Positions 12,164 to 36,900 of a stretch of 64,000 bases of DNA are shown one piece after another. Source of the stretch: Opisthocomus hoazin (taxonomy: Eukaryota; Chordata; Aves; Opisthocomiformes; Opisthocomidae); assembly GCF_030867145.1 (NCBI RefSeq), contig NC_134428.1:22485537-22549536 (forward strand), given 5' to 3'. Both the position numbers and the translations under genes were made by a program. Each line of letters begins with the position of its first letter. The stretch's first letter is position 1. A model generated the notes under the pieces. That model did not search any database, had not been told where the DNA came from, and saw only the letters and a program-made list of their open reading frames with translations.

Positions 12164-15100
12164 CTAACTGCACCACAGTCATTGTGTCTCAGCAAGCAAA
12201 AGGCTCACTTTTGGAGATATCATCCAAGCACCTAAACCCTCTTCCTCTGTGTCAGCAGCTGAGGAACAGGCACCAAAGATAGAGCTCACATGTTTGAACC
12301 CACCTGCGATGAATTTACTAGAGCAGAAAAGGGTGTGGGATGGAGATGAGGAAAACATAGGTGTGTTCTCAACACTAGCTGACTCATGCAGTTCCTTACC
12401 AAAGGGAACAGAGATATTCCATTAGTATTTTAATGCATGGAGATAAGTTCTGAAATGGCTAATGGTTAGGTACAGATGTGTTTTCACTAATGGTGAAACA
12501 GCAAGGGGGAAAGAGCAGCATCTTTTTACTTCCAAAAGGGATGCACATTAAGAGCTAAATCACATTAAGGGCACCAAAATTGCACAGCTGGGACCTCTCT
12601 TAGGAAAAAGCCCACCTCATTCTGGCATGGGACTCCAGGACACCTCTGTACACTCCAGCAGTCTAGCAGCAAAGACAGGGACCAAAACCGTACAAAGCAA
12701 GTACCACCCAATTCCTTCTCCCTCTCGTGCTTCCTCTGGGGTAATAACAAGGGGTTAAACATCATTGCTTATCCAAGCGATTTCTTTACATAGCAAGAGG
12801 TTTTATGGGCATGCGCCTAGACATTATAGCATTTCTCCCTTTTCTTAACAAGCTTGCGAAAGGTAAATAAGATGCTACTGTGACACAGCTTCAATCTCCC
12901 CTTTTCTTTCAGAGTACTCTCTATCTTGCCAAGAGCTGCCCATTGAAAAATCGCTATAATACTGATTAAAACAACAGGTCTGAGATCTCAGGAAGTGGCC
13001 TACATGGGAAAAAGACTAGAAGACCAAGAAGTGTGCAATGACCTTCAGACAGAAGAATTATCTGTGTGTCAGACCTGAAAACTTGCAAATAATACTTCTC
13101 ACGTATACCTGGAATGATAGAAGACATCCAACACTACTTGAAACGGATCTGTAGTAACACAGATTTGGGATTTTTCAAGTCAAAGATATAAGGTGCAATC
13201 TGGGCTGTCTCTTGCAAAGAATTTCTCTCATCAATAGCCTTCACTCATAGTCTTAATAAAGCTTATTGTGTGGGGAAAAAGTTGAATTTGTTCACATCGA
13301 GACAGCAGAATACAGTACGCTGAGTTGCTGCTCAAACCTAGGACGCTCGACATAGCAGGGTGCTGCAATGGGAGGGTAGAGTAGCACAGATAGAGCAAAT
13401 TCAGACAAGCTGGGAGGCAGAAACAGCTCCTGTGAGATCGCAGTGGGGTACAGTCTGCAGGATGCGAGACTTTCTTGGCTGTGAGAGAGTTACTCCAGAA
13501 CTTGGAGTGCTGACCCTTAGGGAATGCCTTGAACCAGTCAATGTTAACAATGCTGATGTACAATTTTGCTGTCATAATTTAAAAAAATGGTGATAAACAC
13601 TGCTGCTGTTTCTTTTCTAGTGATTATTTTCTGTAGGAGCTAGAGTAAATCACTGCTGCCATCCAAACACCCTCCTGTTGTTCACCAAACCCTGCTTGGA
13701 CAACTGGAACAAATGCATTTATGCATACAACCTTTGAAAAGCAAGCTAACAGAGCACAGATGCTGTCACACACTTTACACTTTGCTCTAAAGGTGGTCAT
13801 TTAGAGCCTGAGCCTACGGGCCCACCAGCCTGAGCACACAGGCTTCACCTGCTTCACGACAGACCTTCTCTGGCAGGGGGGAAAGCCATCACCAGCAAGC
13901 TCATCATCACCCATAAAGCTTGTATGCAAAAGGACTGCACAGTAGAAGTTCGGCCAAGCTGCAAGCAGCAGGAAGAGTCTTCCTTCTTCGTCATTCCCAC
14001 AAAGTTGTAACAAGAGTTGGCACGGTGGGCACAGTATTAAGTAGCAAAAAAGAAGGACACTGGGATACATTGTGTTTCCTTGCTTAAATATCCCCGATTC
14101 ACAGTTATTTAGATCATCAGTGACTTCACCTGATCTTAACGCAATTGTTCTTGATAATTCAAGAATATTACTGATGGGAACAGATTTTGACCAATTACTG
14201 TGATCTGGGTGGCAGTTCTACAGAAATAGGTAACTTTTCCCCCTAATTTTATTCCATTTGTTCCATCTTCCTTTTAAACATCAGGCATGGTATGATACTG
14301 CTGGAAACTGCTGTATTTTCAAATACCGGGGTGAACAATGCACATCCAGAACGCCTCTCAAGGCAACTATCTTCATCTGCAATTACCTGTTTGTATATAC
14401 AACCGCCTGCTTCCAACAGACCTATTTTTGACTAGCTGCTACTCATCTGCCTACATTTGCTCTTTAAAAAATAAACACAACCTCAAAGGATGGCTCAGCT
14501 CAATTTTTTTTTTTAATGTGTATCTTAAGATCAGACTGCATCTAAACTACTTTCACTAAGATCAGTCAGTCTTGCTTCTGAGCCCTTAATCACAAAAACA
14601 TTGGCATCCTTCCTGGATTAGCACAGCATAATTGTATCAGCTGTACCGCAGGAACAAAGGTGGAAAATTCTCCAGAAAGCTTCGCTGGAGACAGGGCCTT
14701 AGCTTTTAATGCTTAAAAGCTCTGCAGAGTTCCCCATTTAGACACTTTCACCCCATCTGGTGAAAATAATTTTGTAAACATAAAACCTATTTAAATGTAA
14801 TTTCATTCCTGTTACGTAATTTTACTTGGCCTAGTTGCGTATCTTTAATCTGTGCAGCTCAGAGTTTTATCGTTAAGCCAGTAAGGGCTGCAATGATTAC
14901 ATATCTCGCAGTTACAGAACCATACTAACACTGGTTTAGGAGACCATCGACACTAGTCTCCTTCCTGAACACAAGATCTTATATTGCACTTTTGCCATTC
15001 TGACAAATATTTGTCTGATCTATTCCTAAAAACCAGTAAGAGCAGCCCTACATCCTGCCACGTCAGACCAGCACAGGGCTCAACTGCTTCAAAGGAATCA

Positions 15101-15189
15101 CTGAGAATTTTTTTCACTGTAACCTAGATCTGCCTTGCTGTTATCTTAGCTTACGACTTCTCGCCCTACCCCCAGCTGGACATAAGAGA
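12164..15189. other. Intergenic DNA between dead MYH16 and ARPC1A, no gene seen
   Basis: Past the last recognisable myosin exon I see no conserved exon, RNA gene or recent transposon. The longest open frames here, such as a minus-strand frame at 13231-13575, resemble nothing I know and carry no splice or start context. Composition is AT-rich, with short poly-T and poly-A runs. Confidence 0.4.
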
Positions 15190-16080
15190 ATAAATTGTTC
15201 CTTTCCTCATAGAAGCAGCCTTTTATCTATTTGAAGACTTACCACATCTTTCCTCAGTTTTCCGTCCTCTCAACAGGCTCAGCAAAAGTCATGTGTTCAA
15301 AGACTCTGATCATTATTGCCACCTTTTCCTCCAAATATCCCTACTTCTCTTGTGCAGAACCCAGGACGGGACATACTCTAGTTCTAGCACAGCTCAGCGG
15401 AGCAGGATTCCTGTGCCTGTTACTAGCATTTTCTTACCTATGCGGACACGCACCGCGTTTGCCTCTTCTGCAACAGCAAGGTGTTATGGACTCCTACTCA
15501 GCTTTTGACCCACGGCAGCCCCTCCATTCCTTCCTGCAGCACAGCCTGCTGCCCAGTTCTTCGCAGTCTTGTAATTTTGAAGTTGATTATGTTAAGCATA
15601 CAGCAGTGCACCTGCTACTGAGCTGCATTCTGTTTTCTCCATAGAGCTCCCATTTTGAATCCTACTTCTACAACTGTGTTTATTCTGCCTTCAAACTTGA
15701 TCTCATCTTCAAATGCAGTAATTACACTCTTTTTCATCATGGATAAGTAATGGACCCAGGGTAATTCTCTATACAAGCACTGATATCAAGAACATTTTTC
15801 CTCAACCAGTTTTGCAGCTCCCTTAGAGCGGTATCATCTAGACTGGTTTCCCAGTGTATTATTAGAATATCCTGCAAGCCAGTGTCAGAAGCACTACTGA
15901 AAATCAAGATATATGACATACACTGCTTCTCCCTTATCTGCAAGCACTGTTATGCTGCCAGAAAAGGAAATTAGATTGGCTCAATTCATTCACAACAAAG
16001 CTATACTGGCTAGCATTCACCTTCTTGTTTCCTTCTAGATGCTTATAAATTGTTTATTTTCTCTCAGACTCAAAATTAAA
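15190..16080 (-). mobile_element. Ancient CR1 LINE fragment (reptile-like lineage), antisense
   Basis: Read on the plus strand this region follows the reverse complement of old CR1 copies known from turtles and crocodilians. It has a left part around 15190-15420 (cctcagttttccgtcctctc and the following text). It also has a conserved right part around 15880-16070 (actgaaaatcaagatatatg, then gaaattagattggctca, then ttctagatgcttataaatt). The match is interrupted and diverged, so the copy is old, probably predating modern bird orders. It lies about 0.5 kb upstream of the ARPC1A CpG island. The family assignment is from memory of the consensus text; exact edges are uncertain. Confidence 0.68.
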
Positions 16081-16559
16081 CTCAGTACTCTATTGCTCCT
16101 CAGTATATCTATCTCTCCCAACTCCCCCCACTTGCTTTTTTTGTTGTTGTACTTGAGCTCACAAAACCTCACAGGTAATGGAGTTTCAGGTTTCACAATG
16201 AGCCAAACCATGAGACCCCAAACTGCAACCAGCTCCTCAAGGGGATTAAGAGTACAGCAGAGTCCTGCAAATGCACTTCTTTCTATATTCCAGCCAGATA
16301 GGAGTGAAGATCCTACAGCACCTGACTGAGCGAGAACAGGATTATTACCCCTGAAGCGGAGAGCACCTTCCTTCCATCATTCAGCCTCCAAAACGGAGGA
16401 AGCTCACAAAGACTCCTAGCATTGTAGTTCTCCAAATGTAAGCCAACCCACACTGAAGAAGGCAAAACGATCTCCCTTCACACCCTCACAACTTCCTCCT
16501 CAAGTCTACAGCTCTGCCTTGCCAACCCTCACCTCAGGAGGCCTCACACAAACCAGCCC

Positions 16560-17560
16560 CTCGGGCCCCCTCACACCCTGAGGACCTCCAGACACCTGCC
16601 TCACGCCCTCCCAGCGGGGCAGCCACGGCCTCCTTCACCTCACCAGGCGACAAAGCACCAGGGACAACAAAAACTCCTTTCGCAGCGAGAATTTAAAGCT
16701 TTCCCTCTCCCACCCCTTTGAGGTGAACGGACAAACCACCGCGCATGCGCGCTCCCCACAGCGCACCCGCTCCTTTGTGTGAGGCGCGGGCACGGCGCAC
16801 GGCCCCCCCCGCCCTCCCGCCGCGCAGGCGCAGAGCGGCTCCCCGGCGCGCCCCAGCTCCCCCCGCCCCTGCAGCGCGGCGGCGGCGGCGCAGGCGCGGC
16901 CGGCGGGCGGCGGCGCAGGCGCAGAGCGCGTTTCCTGGCTCCCTTGTCAGTGCCGGGCCACCCCCCCACACCCCCCCCCCTCGGCCTCCGCCGCCGGCCG
17001 CTCCCTCTCCCGCCGCCCGGAGCGGAGCCGCGTTGACTGACCAGAGTCCGCGAGTCCCGCTCCGCTCCCGCCGCCTCAGGTGAGTCCCCGCACCGGGTCT
17101 GTCCGCGGGGCTGCTGGGCCGGCCCCTCGGGAGGGGTGGGAGGCGGCGAGGGGAGCCCGCAGGCCCACCGGTGCTGAGGGGATGGCGGGGGGGGGGGGGG
17201 GAGTCGCCTCAACCCCGGCCTGCCCGGGGGCGGGGGGCCGTGCCCGGCCCTGCCGCTGCACGGAGGGGCTGGAGGGACCCTGCTGAGGGTGAGGCGGTGG
17301 GGACCCCTCAGCTCCTTCGCCGTGAAGGGCCGGGGAGGGAGCAGCCGGGCGGGCCTCGGCGGGGCAGCCCCTGCCTCGCCCCTCGCCATGGCCCCCGCCG
17401 CAGCGCCGGGCACCTGCGTTGGCAGCGCGGGGCAGGGCCGCAGCCCGCGGTCCGTCCCAAACCGGTCGGCTTGGTGAGGGTAACGGTGTCCTGGGGCGGG
17501 AGGCTTGGGGTCACCCTCCTGGGAAAGCGCCGGGTGAGCTGGAAGGGCATGACAGTGGTA
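16560..17560 (+). promoter_or_regulatory. ARPC1A: CpG-island promoter and non-coding exon 1 of ARPC1A
   Basis: A sharp rise in G+C and CpG density, with repeated GCGCA and GGCGCAGGCGC motifs at about 16740-16930, marks a CpG island. It ends in a clear splice donor at 17080 (cgcctcag/gtgagt), which I take as the end of a non-coding first exon because the coding exon starts 3.2 kb downstream with its own acceptor. A run of 15 G lies at 17187-17201 just inside intron 1. The transcription start is not visible; a site around 16950-17030 is likely. Confidence 0.75.
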
Positions 17561-20336
17561 GCAGGCAGTCCTTAGTTACAGGCGCTTCCCTGCCAGGTGT
17601 TTGAAAACGATGTAGGTGCTCTGAAAATAGGCAAGGATTAAAATGATCCCTTTTCTCTCTCTCTCGTGCACACTTACGCTGTCTCCACTTCTGAGTCTGC
17701 GTCTTTGCTAGCTGCTTGTCCAGGGATGGTCTTAAACCACGTATTTCTTACCCCACTGAGAGATGACAGCAGCTGAGTCCTGTGCTTCCCAACCTTGATC
17801 TTTTCAGTCCGCATACTGAAAGAACTCCTGCTGTACAAAGGTGCAAGATTTCCTTTTTTTTTCCTTTTTTAAAAATTTTTCTTGAAATCCAGGGATGGTT
17901 ACTGTGCATTTGAAGAAAAAAGATCAGGAATAACTACACTAACTATTTGGCTGACAAAGTTATCATAACAGTATCTTCCCTGTGTGAGATTCTGAGGTTG
18001 GCTGACAGGAAGGCATTGAATAGTTTACTACGTATCAGTTATATCAAGGATCATAGAGCCAGTTGCATTTTTTCTTGTGAAGTGTGAGTTTGGTTTTGCC
18101 TGTGTATTGGTAAGGAATAAATATAACTGGAAGACTTCATGAAGATATATCTTCCCCAAAAAAATAGCACTTCAACTATCGGATGGCAGAAATAGTAGTG
18201 CTTTTTGAGATTATCATCACTGTTGACTTTTTATGAGTTTGCTACCAAACCAAAATGATAATCAGTCATTTACTACAAGTTACGGTGCTTGAGAAACTGA
18301 ATGGGAAGGAATGGATCATATTGCTTGTCTGGGCTGTCTTTGGGAACAGCGTGTAGGTTAGTAAAAATCGCTGAACTAGAAGCTGGGACGAGACCATGTT
18401 GTTCGTATGTAGTGCCAATCTGTAGAGAAAATACCAGGGTTGTATTAGAAAGTGTTCCAAAGTAGCTGCATTCCTTGGGGAGGGGAGATCAGATATTTTT
18501 ATATTTTATTTCAGAAAGAGTAGAAAAGGCTGAGCATTCCTTGTTGGTAGAACAGCTCTTCAGCTTTTCCTGTATATGGAAATGTACTGCTACTGAATGT
18601 TGGCATGTACTAAAGCAAGATCGTGGAAAAAGCGATTTGCAGTTGTGTTTTGCTTATATTAACACATGGAATCTCAAACCATGGCTGTCCAAGGTCAAAG
18701 GTAACTCGGATTATGTCAACGTTCTCACGTTAATAAAAAGTAATTAATTATTTTGCTTAGGACTGCATATATTTAATAGCTTTGGTAGAATATGATTATT
18801 AGAAGAAGCATGAAAATCATGCTGGTTAAAATTATGAGTTGGACTTAAAGCTCATATAGTTAAAAGTTATATTTGAAGTACATTTGAAATGTAACTAAGT
18901 TGTATTTCTCAAAATAGTAGTGCTTGATTTCTTAACAAAAAAAAAAAAAGGAAAAAAAAGAAAAGCAAAAGTCTCTCCAGTTACTTGCATTGGCTCGGTA
19001 CTGTATCATCTCTGCTCGCACATTCAGTGCCTTCAGTGTATTTGTTACACTAGTGGTGTGGTAAGAATTGCTACGCTCCGTAAGAACGTACTCATCTTTC
19101 ATTCACTCCTGAGTTTCTGTTGGACTGCCATTCGCTTCCTGTTTGCTTCCAAATTCCTACCTTGTCCTGAAGTCTCCACCCTCTGCTAACATGGCCATAC
19201 TTGGGTATGTTGTAATTTCAGGCTATAATGGGTGTGGATGTCTTGGAATGACATCACAGAGAGAGTTCTTTTTAGACGTATATATAGGGGTAAAAAGACT
19301 TTGTTCCATCAGCCAAGGATAAATTGCTATGAAAATTAGTGGAATACGTGGAAGGAATCGACAAATCCAAGTTGTATGTATTGAAATATGCAGGTTCTAA
19401 TTATCACAGGTGACCTTGAGTTTTTACAATGTTGTCTTCCATTCATTTATACTGCCCTTAATACAGGACATAGAATACAATATAATATTTGAAATAACTT
19501 TGTAATTGTGGGTCAGTGCGCCTCCAATTGCAGATGTTCAGTGCTGTTTCTTGTAGCAGTTATAAGTTAAAGAAAAAATAGGTGTCAGCTTTTTCTTAAC
19601 AAATTAAAATACTTCCAAACTAAAATGATTCAGCTTGTTCTTTTAGTGTTTGAGTCTCATGGGGGCAAAAGCTTAACTATAAACCAGTTAAGTGCTAGGA
19701 TTAATTTGAAGAAATTAGTAATTAGCTAGTTACTAATCCTAATAATTTTTCCCTAGGTTACATATAAATGGCTTTATCAAATAATACATCAGAGATTACA
19801 GTTACATATCAATGTTCTGGACACACCAATTTAACCTCCTGATACATAGATAAATATAAACATAAAGAAAAATATTTTATTATAGTGCGACCTGAGAGCC
19901 TTGATACATTGCAGTATTGTGAATCAGTTCAGTGAGTGTGTCTCTAGAATTTTTTTTGCAGGTATTCTATTTCCCTGGTAAAACTATTAGGTTTGTTAGA
20001 TCTTCTAAGAACCTGCTCTCTCACCTGTGAGGATGTACTAAGAAGCGTGCGTATATGGCTTCTAGGGCAATTGCAGTTAGCTATAGTAAACAGGACAGTT
20101 AAAATTCATCGACCTGAAGATATCAGGGAGTATGGCAAAGGCAGCTCTTTAGCAGCCTTAACTTGCAAAGTTATGATCTTCTGTAAGTGAATTGTAATAC
20201 TAGACTGAAACAGCCTTGGTAAATATTGAAGGCTGATGTTGTTTTCATGATTATCTAAGTTTGAAGTGTTTTCTTTTCAATTTTACACCTTTCCCCTTTT
20301 TCAATTTTTACAACATAGGAATACCTTTAACTCGGA

Positions 20337-32812
<12,476 letters not shown>

Positions 32813-33137
32813 AGGTGGATTTCCGTGATCTAGCAGGACAAGCTGCTTGACAGAACGCAGCTCCCACATCTGCACAAACCTGAAAAGGGAGGAGGAAGGT
32901 GGAATGTTTGGAAACACTGAGAAAATACAGCTTGGCAGATTTTCTTTTGAATCTAAATTTGGTGAATTGTGTTGGTTTCAAAATCAGCTGTGATTGTTCT
33001 TTTTTTTTTTTTTTTTCGGTTGGTTGTTTCATTCCATTCTTTACCAAAGCTGCTCCTTAAGTAGTTTATTGCAGGAAGTTATGAATCACTAACTTAAAAG
33101 GGGAATTTTATGTAAATTGTCTGCTAGAAATAATAAT

Positions 33138-33143
33138 AATAAA
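33138..33143 (+). terminator. ARPC1A: Candidate ARPC1A polyadenylation signal
   Basis: An AATAAA lies 326 bases after the ARPC1A stop, inside a short taataataataaaa run, and is the first canonical signal I noticed in the 3' UTR. Because it is embedded in simple sequence, it may not be the only or main site used. Confidence 0.45.
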
Positions 33144-33149
33144 AAAAAA

Positions 33150-36100
33150 GAAAAACTGATTCTTTGTTTTGATGTTCATTAGCAGTGATTAAAAAAGGGA
33201 TATTAAAGGAATTAACTCTGAGAGAGGGGGCGGGAAAACCCTGCACTGGTATTTTATGGCCTTAAAACAGGAAGAGTTCATCTTTACTGAGAGTTTCGTA
33301 AAGTTGACAGATGAAGACCTGGAGTTCTGGTGATCTGGATGTGAAGATTCAGCTGGGCTTCTTTAGGGGGAATTATTCCCTTGAGGTGATGATTTTGGAG
33401 GATGAATGATTTTGTCCTCCTGACTCTTAGTTCTGTCTCTGCCTGGTGTTTGATCCAGTAATAACAGAAAATTAACCTGAATGTCTGTTTTATTGTCCGT
33501 TTAGTGGGTCATTCCAAAGGCAAATGTCCAGAATAATTTGTAGTTACCTTTTAGGATTTGTACAAAGGCTTCTCATAGTGCAGTGCCTAGGATGCGGGGC
33601 GGAAGGCTGCGTGTGGAAAGCGAGGCAAAAATCTGCCAAGCCGGATCTCAGGAGGACAAATTGAAAGCAAATCACTTTTGAAGTCCGTGAAGCCACCCAG
33701 GGCTGCATGTCGTGCTAGAGCCGAGTGCTCGGCCTATAAAATTCCGTGTTTCTAATGACTGACGGGGAAACGAAGCACGCTTGACAGAAGGAACGGCGTG
33801 GTCTGGCTTCTGTGCAGATCCTTGGTCTCCAGGTGACTGTATCTTTTGAAGTTCATTTCTGAGGCTCATAGGTACTGAGGCATTTGCACATAACTTATTT
33901 TATTCACATGGTTTAGTTAAGATTAACTGTGTTGCTGCCTTGAGGCAGGCTGTGCTCTGGAGGGGATTAGCTGGCTCACAACACTGCTTTATGAGGTTTA
34001 AGACTTTGTAATTTCTGTCGAAAATGCAGAAGTGTCTTAAAAAAACCCCAATGACTAAATTTACCACTTCCTCTGGAACCGGAGTTGCTTCATACACTGC
34101 TCGTTCCTCAGCTCCGGGTGATTCAGAAGGGAGAGTGGAAGATGAGCTCACAAAGCTGACGACTGCTGCTGTTCTGCTGCAAGTGAGCTGTGTCCGTCAC
34201 GGAGCTGCATCCTTTCAGGGACGATGTTGGCTGCGTGTGGAGAATGAAGGGTTTTTCCAGTTCCTTCTGGTTTTCTTATGTCTCCCACCTTCCTCCCCTG
34301 GTAGTCAAGGGTGGCTTTGCAACTTCCTCTCCCTTCTAAACATAAAATCGTGACTGTTTAACCTCTACTCCTCTCTTAGTCTAGTGACCTGCTGCATACG
34401 ATGGCTCGCAGTGGGGTTGGGTTTGTCAGCTAGGACACGATGCTAACGGAGTGAAGCGTCTGCTGGAGCAAAGCGACCCTGCCAGCCTTGGCCGAGGGAC
34501 AGAGGAGCGCGGGTTTGGCTTTGTCCGTCTCTGTACGTACTGTTAGATGCTTATCTCTCACAGACAAGAACGGTTTTATTTCTGAATACACTTTTTGAAA
34601 GTGTGGTGGTTTGTTTCCAAAAAGTGTTCAAAAAAATGGATTCTAAAATATATGATCTGAATAAAAGGATGGGGAAAAAAATCATGTAATGAGAGTGGAG
34701 AAAATGGACCTCTAAATTTTTATGCCTTGTTCTTTTTCTGAGTGAAGGAGCTTGACAGGTGAAATGAGCCCGTTTGCTCCAAAAAGCTGGTGAACCGAGG
34801 TTGGAGGAAGCCGCCCGAGGTTGCTGGCTGAGAAACGTGTGTGCTGGAAGCCCGAGGTTCAAACCAGATTGGAGATATAAATATTAGAAAAGCACTGAGC
34901 AAGGGGAATCCAAACAACCATCGCTCAAGGCTTGATTCAACTGAACACTGCCCGGTGCGGGGGGAGCTCTGCGCCCCGTGCACCCCCCGACGTTGGGAGT
35001 GGGGGGTCTGGGTTTCCAGGCCATCCCTCCGCTCGGGGAGGTCGTGCTGCTGCCGTCCCACCCCCGGTCTCTGAGCTGTGGGGAAGATACTTGTGCTGGT
35101 TTAGCCTCTCCTGCATCCGGAACACTGTCCTTTGTGTCCGGCGTGGGTGAGAATTGGCTGCCGTACTGAGCTGACCGCAGCACCCAGCTGCTCAGCAGGT
35201 GCTTGCACGTGGTGGGGTTAACGGCGCCTTTGAAAGCCATGTTCACAACAGAGCTCGTGGTTGCAGTCTTAATTACGGGGTAGCTGCTGGCTGTGGGTGC
35301 TCGGCACTACACGCCAGCTGGCAGACGGCTGGGGGCAAGAGATGGGGCTCTGCGCAGGCTGGGATGCCAGGGACTGCTTGCTGGAGCCTGCCGGAAAAAC
35401 TCCCCGGTCTCTAGAGGAAGAGAAGCTGCAGAATCGCTGCCGCTTTCCATCCCTTCTCCCCACCCCCAAAGAAAACCCCAGCAAAAACTTGTTCTGGTGT
35501 CCGCGACGTCTGCGCGGTGGGGTGGCTCCTCGACGCCTTTCTGCAGAGGATGGAGGAGGATCTTTGCACTTAAGAAAACGGAGGTGAAAGCAGGTGAAGG
35601 ATGTGGCCAAACCTCGAGTTGGATCTGGAGAGGGACCCAGCAGCCCTGAGCCTTCATCCCTGGTCTCCACAGCGCTGGCTTATTCCCCCGTGGGCTGGCG
35701 AGCCCAGGGGAAACCCAAGCAGCGTTGGAAACCAGTGCATCCCTGTCGGAGGCCGCTCGCTGTGCTCGTTAGCGCGGGCTCGGAGGGGAGCCGCAGCGGG
35801 AGCCACCTCGAGACCAGAAGCGATGAGGAAACGCGATGGCGGGCCAGGCACGGCTCCGCAGGCAGCGCCGGGGGTGACGCTTGCCCCTCCCGTCGCTTGA
35901 TAACGTACCCTGGTTCCTGCTGCAGAAGGCACACGGACCTACTGCTCGATCCCATCCCCGCCTGGAAGGGATCTGAGGGGATGGGCAGAGGGGTGGTCTC
36001 CTGCCCGGCGTCCTGCTGTCCTGCACGGATGAGAGCTTCGGGTCCTGGGGCAGCACGCCTGGAAAGCCTGGACCCTCCTGGTGAAGAGCAGAGGCAGAGC

Positions 36101-36900
36101 ATCTTGTCACGAAAGGAGGACTAGAGAAAACGTGGAGGCAGCAGGAGAAGCTTCAAGGAGTCTCAACCTTGATGGTTCTGTGATTCTCCCAGCCGTGTGG
36201 GAGCTGCTCTGCCGGCTGTGTCTCTTTTGCTGCGTTTGGGGTGGCCATGATGCTGGGGATGAGGCTGGGGGCTGCAATGGGCAAACTGCTGCCAGAGAAC
36301 GGGACAGCTCGCTGCTTCCAAGGGAAGCCTTTCCCACTGTGGGGATTCACTCCTGGCCAGAGCCGCCGAGACCCACCACCCTGTGGGGACATCTCAGGGT
36401 CTCCATGAGTGTCTGCGTGGGATCATGGCAGTCCAAACGTGGCTAATGGGCTCGAGGACCGAGGGAGCAATGAGCTGCCGGCTCCGTGCCGCCCCGCAGA
36501 GCCTTTATCTGCAGCTGACCCCTCGCTTGGTGAGCTGCAGAATTAACCCCCAAAGATGAGGTCAGTGCATCTGCATCCCGTAGCTCCCTGTACCAGCCCC
36601 CGGTGCGCTGCTGTCCCGCCGTGTGCTGCTGGGAAGGGAAGGGGTGAGCGCATCCCTCCACGCGTGACTGCAGCAGGGGAGCGAGGAGCTGAAGCCCATC
36701 TCTCCTTTCCAGCAGGAGCTGAGCTCCTGGGAGTTACCCTGCCCAGCCAGGAATGGGATAAAAACCAGTTGCTCTGAAGCAGGAGGGAAAGAGGGGAGCG
36801 TGTCTGGGAGGCGGGGGTACGTGCACGCAGCCAGCCTGGGTCCCGCTGGGCTCAGTGGGATGCGGGAACCGGCAGCAGCTGCTGCTCAGGGAGCCGGGAT
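33150..36900. other. Intergenic DNA with a composition boundary near 34.9 kb
   Basis: No exon, RNA gene or recent transposon is recognised. The left part to about 34.8 kb is AT-rich like ARPC1A; from about 34.93 kb the sequence becomes strongly GC-rich with many overlapping chance reading frames and stays so through ARPC1B. The change happens within a few hundred bases. Confidence 0.5.

Noticed and set aside
15231-15644. 137-codon plus-strand frame upstream of ARPC1A
   Set aside because: It is the antisense reading of an old CR1 fragment.
16640-17413. 257-codon minus-strand frame over the ARPC1A promoter
   Set aside because: CpG-island translation of low complexity with no recognisable domain.
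35594-36124. 176-codon plus-strand frame between ARPC1A and ARPC1B
   Set aside because: Several equally long frames overlap it on both strands, and nothing in the product is recognisable.
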